Shown: in pieces, positions 62,434-64,000 of the stretch | How positions within the stretch are numbered: the first letter of the stretch is position 1 | Layout: every line of letters starts with the position of its first letter | Assembly: GCF_017356035.1 (NCBI RefSeq) | Contig: NZ_JAFIQX010000004.1 | Coordinates: forward strand, 434,001 to 498,000 | Source of the DNA: Longitalea luteola | GTDB lineage: Bacteria; Bacteroidota; Bacteroidia; Chitinophagales; Chitinophagaceae | Direction of reading: 5' to 3' | Length of the DNA stretch: 64,000 nucleotides | Position numbers and translations under genes: made by a program | The notes under the pieces: model-generated | The model's input: the letters and a program-made list of their open reading frames with translations, nothing else | The model's database searches: none | Told to the model about the DNA's origin: nothing

Positions 62434-64000
62434 TTACTGTTGTTTTTGTTTTACGTCGGCGTATACCAGGTTGGTTTGGGTAACCATGTCGTTTAAAACA
62501 TGGGTTGCCTCATCCAGGTATGGGTCGTTACGCAGGATCTTCAACCAGTTCTTGAAACGCTCCAGCTTGGCGTTATCGGCTTCCAGGCGTTTCATATCTT
62601 CCTGTAAAGGCTCCACATTCAGCTCGTGCGGTAACTTGTTCTGCGTTTCAATTTGTTTGGCGATCGCTTTGCTCTTCTTCTGTTCTTCCTGGTATTTTTT
62701 CAGGCTTAATGAAACCGTTTTATCGCTTTGTTTAGCCAGCCATTCAGCATTGTTGTGAATGGTGGTGAACAGGGCATTATTCTTAATACGTTCTGCACTG
62801 GCTTTTCTGATGGGGCCCAGGTCAAGGCCATATTTCCAACGATTGTAATCTGCCCGTTGGATCTCATCCCATGCCAATGCATCGGGGTTATCTTTTTCAC
62901 GGATCTTCGTATACTCAAAGATGTCTGGTATGTTTACATCAGATGAAACGCCTCTTAATTGAGTAGAACCACCATTGATGCGATAGAATTTTTGCAGTGT
63001 CAGTTTAATGGTTCCCAGTTCGCTGTTGGGATCCAGGAAACCCATTGTTTTATCCAGACCGATGTTACGTTGTACAGTACCTTTGCCATAAGTAGAAGTG
63101 CTGCCAATGATAACACCACGGTCATAGTCCTGGATGGCAGCGGCAAAGATCTCGGAAGCCGAAGCGCTGAATTCATTTACCATAACGGCCAGCGGACCAT
63201 CATACAATACTGATTTGTCGCGATCGTAGTAAACCGTGGGTTTGCCTTCGCGGTCTTTCACCTGAACGATGGGACCACCTTCAATGAACAGACCAACCAT
63301 TTGCACCACATCGTATAATGAACCGCCGCCGTTGTTGCGCAGGTCCATTATGATGCCGTCTACTTTCTGCTCTTTTAATTTGATGATCTCTTTACGCACG
63401 TCTTCAGAACAACGGGCGCCTTTGGGATTATCGAAATCGGCATAGAACTCGGGCAGGTAAATGAAACCAAGTTTTGCTTTGCCGGTATTGATCACCACGC
63501 TGCGGGCAAAAGTTTCGTCCTGGATGATCTCATCGCGGATGAGTGAAAGATTTTTTACCGAGCCATCGGGTTTTCTTAATGTAAGGCGAACTTCTGTACC
63601 CTTTTTACCACGGATCAGTTTCACGGCATCCTGAACGGTATAACCGGTAAGATCAACAGGCTCTGCAGCACCCTGGCCAACTTTAATGATGGCATCGCCA
63701 ACACCAATTTGACCTGATTTCAACGCCGGGCTGCCAGCCAGTACAGAACCGATCTTGATATTGCCATCTTCTTCGCGCAGCGAAGCGCCGATGCCATAGA
63801 ATCGGCCGCTCATTTCTTCGTCGAAATAACGTTTGTCAACCGGTGGCATAAAGGTTGTGTGCGGGTCCATCGATTCGGTAACGGTCTTTACAAACTCGTT
63901 GAACCGGTCGTCATCGCTCACTTTGAATTTCAGGCGATCAAAATTCCGGTTCAATATTTTCAACACCCGCTCACGGGCTTCTTTTTCCAGTTCTTCATCT
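62434..64000 (-). CDS. prc: S41 family tail-specific protease (Prc-like), N-terminus outside window
   Basis: Cleaves proteins at or near the C-terminus in the periplasm. The frame is open to the right edge (DEELEKEARERVLKILNRN precedes the first internal start), so the N-terminus and signal peptide are missing. About 522 residues remain: a PDZ domain (GIGASLREEDGNIKIGSVLAGSPALKSGQ), the S41 peptidase core with GIIMDLRNNGGG and nucleophile in NEFSASASEIFAAAI, the catalytic Lys in TYGKGTVQ, and a C-terminal helical part (about 390 on) with many Lys and Gln. The domain order and the FSASASE motif match Prc rather than the shorter CtpA type. Confidence 0.93.
   Translation of the reverse strand, partial: DEELEKEARERVLKILNRNFDRLKFKVSDDDRFNEFVKTVTESMDPHTTFMPPVDKRYFDEEMSGRFYGIGASLREEDGNIKIGSVLAGSPALKSGQIGVGDAIIKVGQGAAEPVDLTGYTVQDAVKLIRGKKGTEVRLTLRKPDGSVKNLSLIRDEIIQDETFARSVVINTGKAKLGFIYLPEFYADFDNPKGARCSEDVRKEIIKLKEQKVDGIIMDLRNNGGGSLYDVVQMVGLFIEGGPIVQVKDREGKPTVYYDRDKSVLYDGPLAVMVNEFSASASEIFAAAIQDYDRGVIIGSTSTYGKGTVQRNIGLDKTMGFLDPNSELGTIKLTLQKFYRINGGSTQLRGVSSDVNIPDIFEYTKIREKDNPDALAWDEIQRADYNRWKYGLDLGPIRKASAERIKNNALFTTIHNNAEWLAKQSDKTVSLSLKKYQEEQKKSKAIAKQIETQNKLPHELNVEPLQEDMKRLEADNAKLERFKNWLKILRNDPYLDEATHVLNDMVTQTNLVYADVKQKQQ

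Overview
The window looks like chromosomal DNA of a Bacteroidota, most likely family Chitinophagaceae (Niastella/Chitinophaga-like). Indicators are a SusC/SusD pair, a TonB receptor with a carboxypeptidase-like leader domain, a subtilase with a type IX secretion sorting tail, RRM-type RNA-binding proteins, a DUF2851 protein, MscS, a Prc-type protease, frequent GH-family enzymes, and few Shine-Dalgarno sequences. The genus is an inference. I see no tRNA or rRNA gene, insertion sequence, phage gene or CRISPR array; the window reads as core plus accessory chromosome.

Layout. 1-2.0 kb: two tandem paralogs of an unrecognised family, the first cut by the window edge. 2.5-13.2 kb: a carbohydrate and lipid stretch with GH18, GH11 and GH39-like enzymes, exonuclease III, a methyltransferase, a SUMF1-like lipoprotein, a divergent APP1-type phosphatidate phosphatase and diacylglycerol-kinase pair, and a YihY membrane protein. 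Two near-identical LacI-type operator palindromes lie upstream of the GH11 gene.

13.3-25.9 kb, all on the minus strand: the most distinctive locus. SusC, SusD, two fused DoxX-like membrane proteins, a c-type cytochrome lipoprotein and a Tat-exported molybdopterin sulfite-oxidase-like enzyme are tightly packed. An FAD oxidoreductase and a YeiH-type putative sulfate/sulfite exporter follow on the same strand. I read it as a TonB-coupled envelope module for oxidising a sulfur compound, with electrons passing to the cytochrome; the substrate is unknown.

26-34 kb: an ABM monooxygenase, a membrane protein, a glycolipid-binding-family protein, and a secreted S8 protease preceded by a free-standing homologue of its own propeptide. 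34.6-38.3 kb: two RRM proteins, a DEAD-box helicase, a KAS III-like enzyme and a small unknown. 38.4-48.7 kb: a double-kinase hybrid sensor, two paralogous FAD oxidoreductases (one with a Rieske domain), an SDR, MscS and an S9 peptidase. 49.6-54.7 kb: an unknown, a divergent SDR/HxlR pair, and a small exported protein followed by a TonB receptor. 55.5-64 kb: a two-gene membrane operon with GT-C-like character, a DPM-like GT2, DUF2851, Maf-UbiA-KdsC housekeeping genes, and a Prc-like protease cut by the right edge.

Intergenic regions repeatedly carry short-period repeats of several sequence families (for example CAATTGACAATAGACAA, AACTCAATAACTGAAT, TGATAATTTGATAAT), plus one perfect palindrome, CCTGCCTGCCGGCAGGCAGG. 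Most genes end in clear hairpin terminators.
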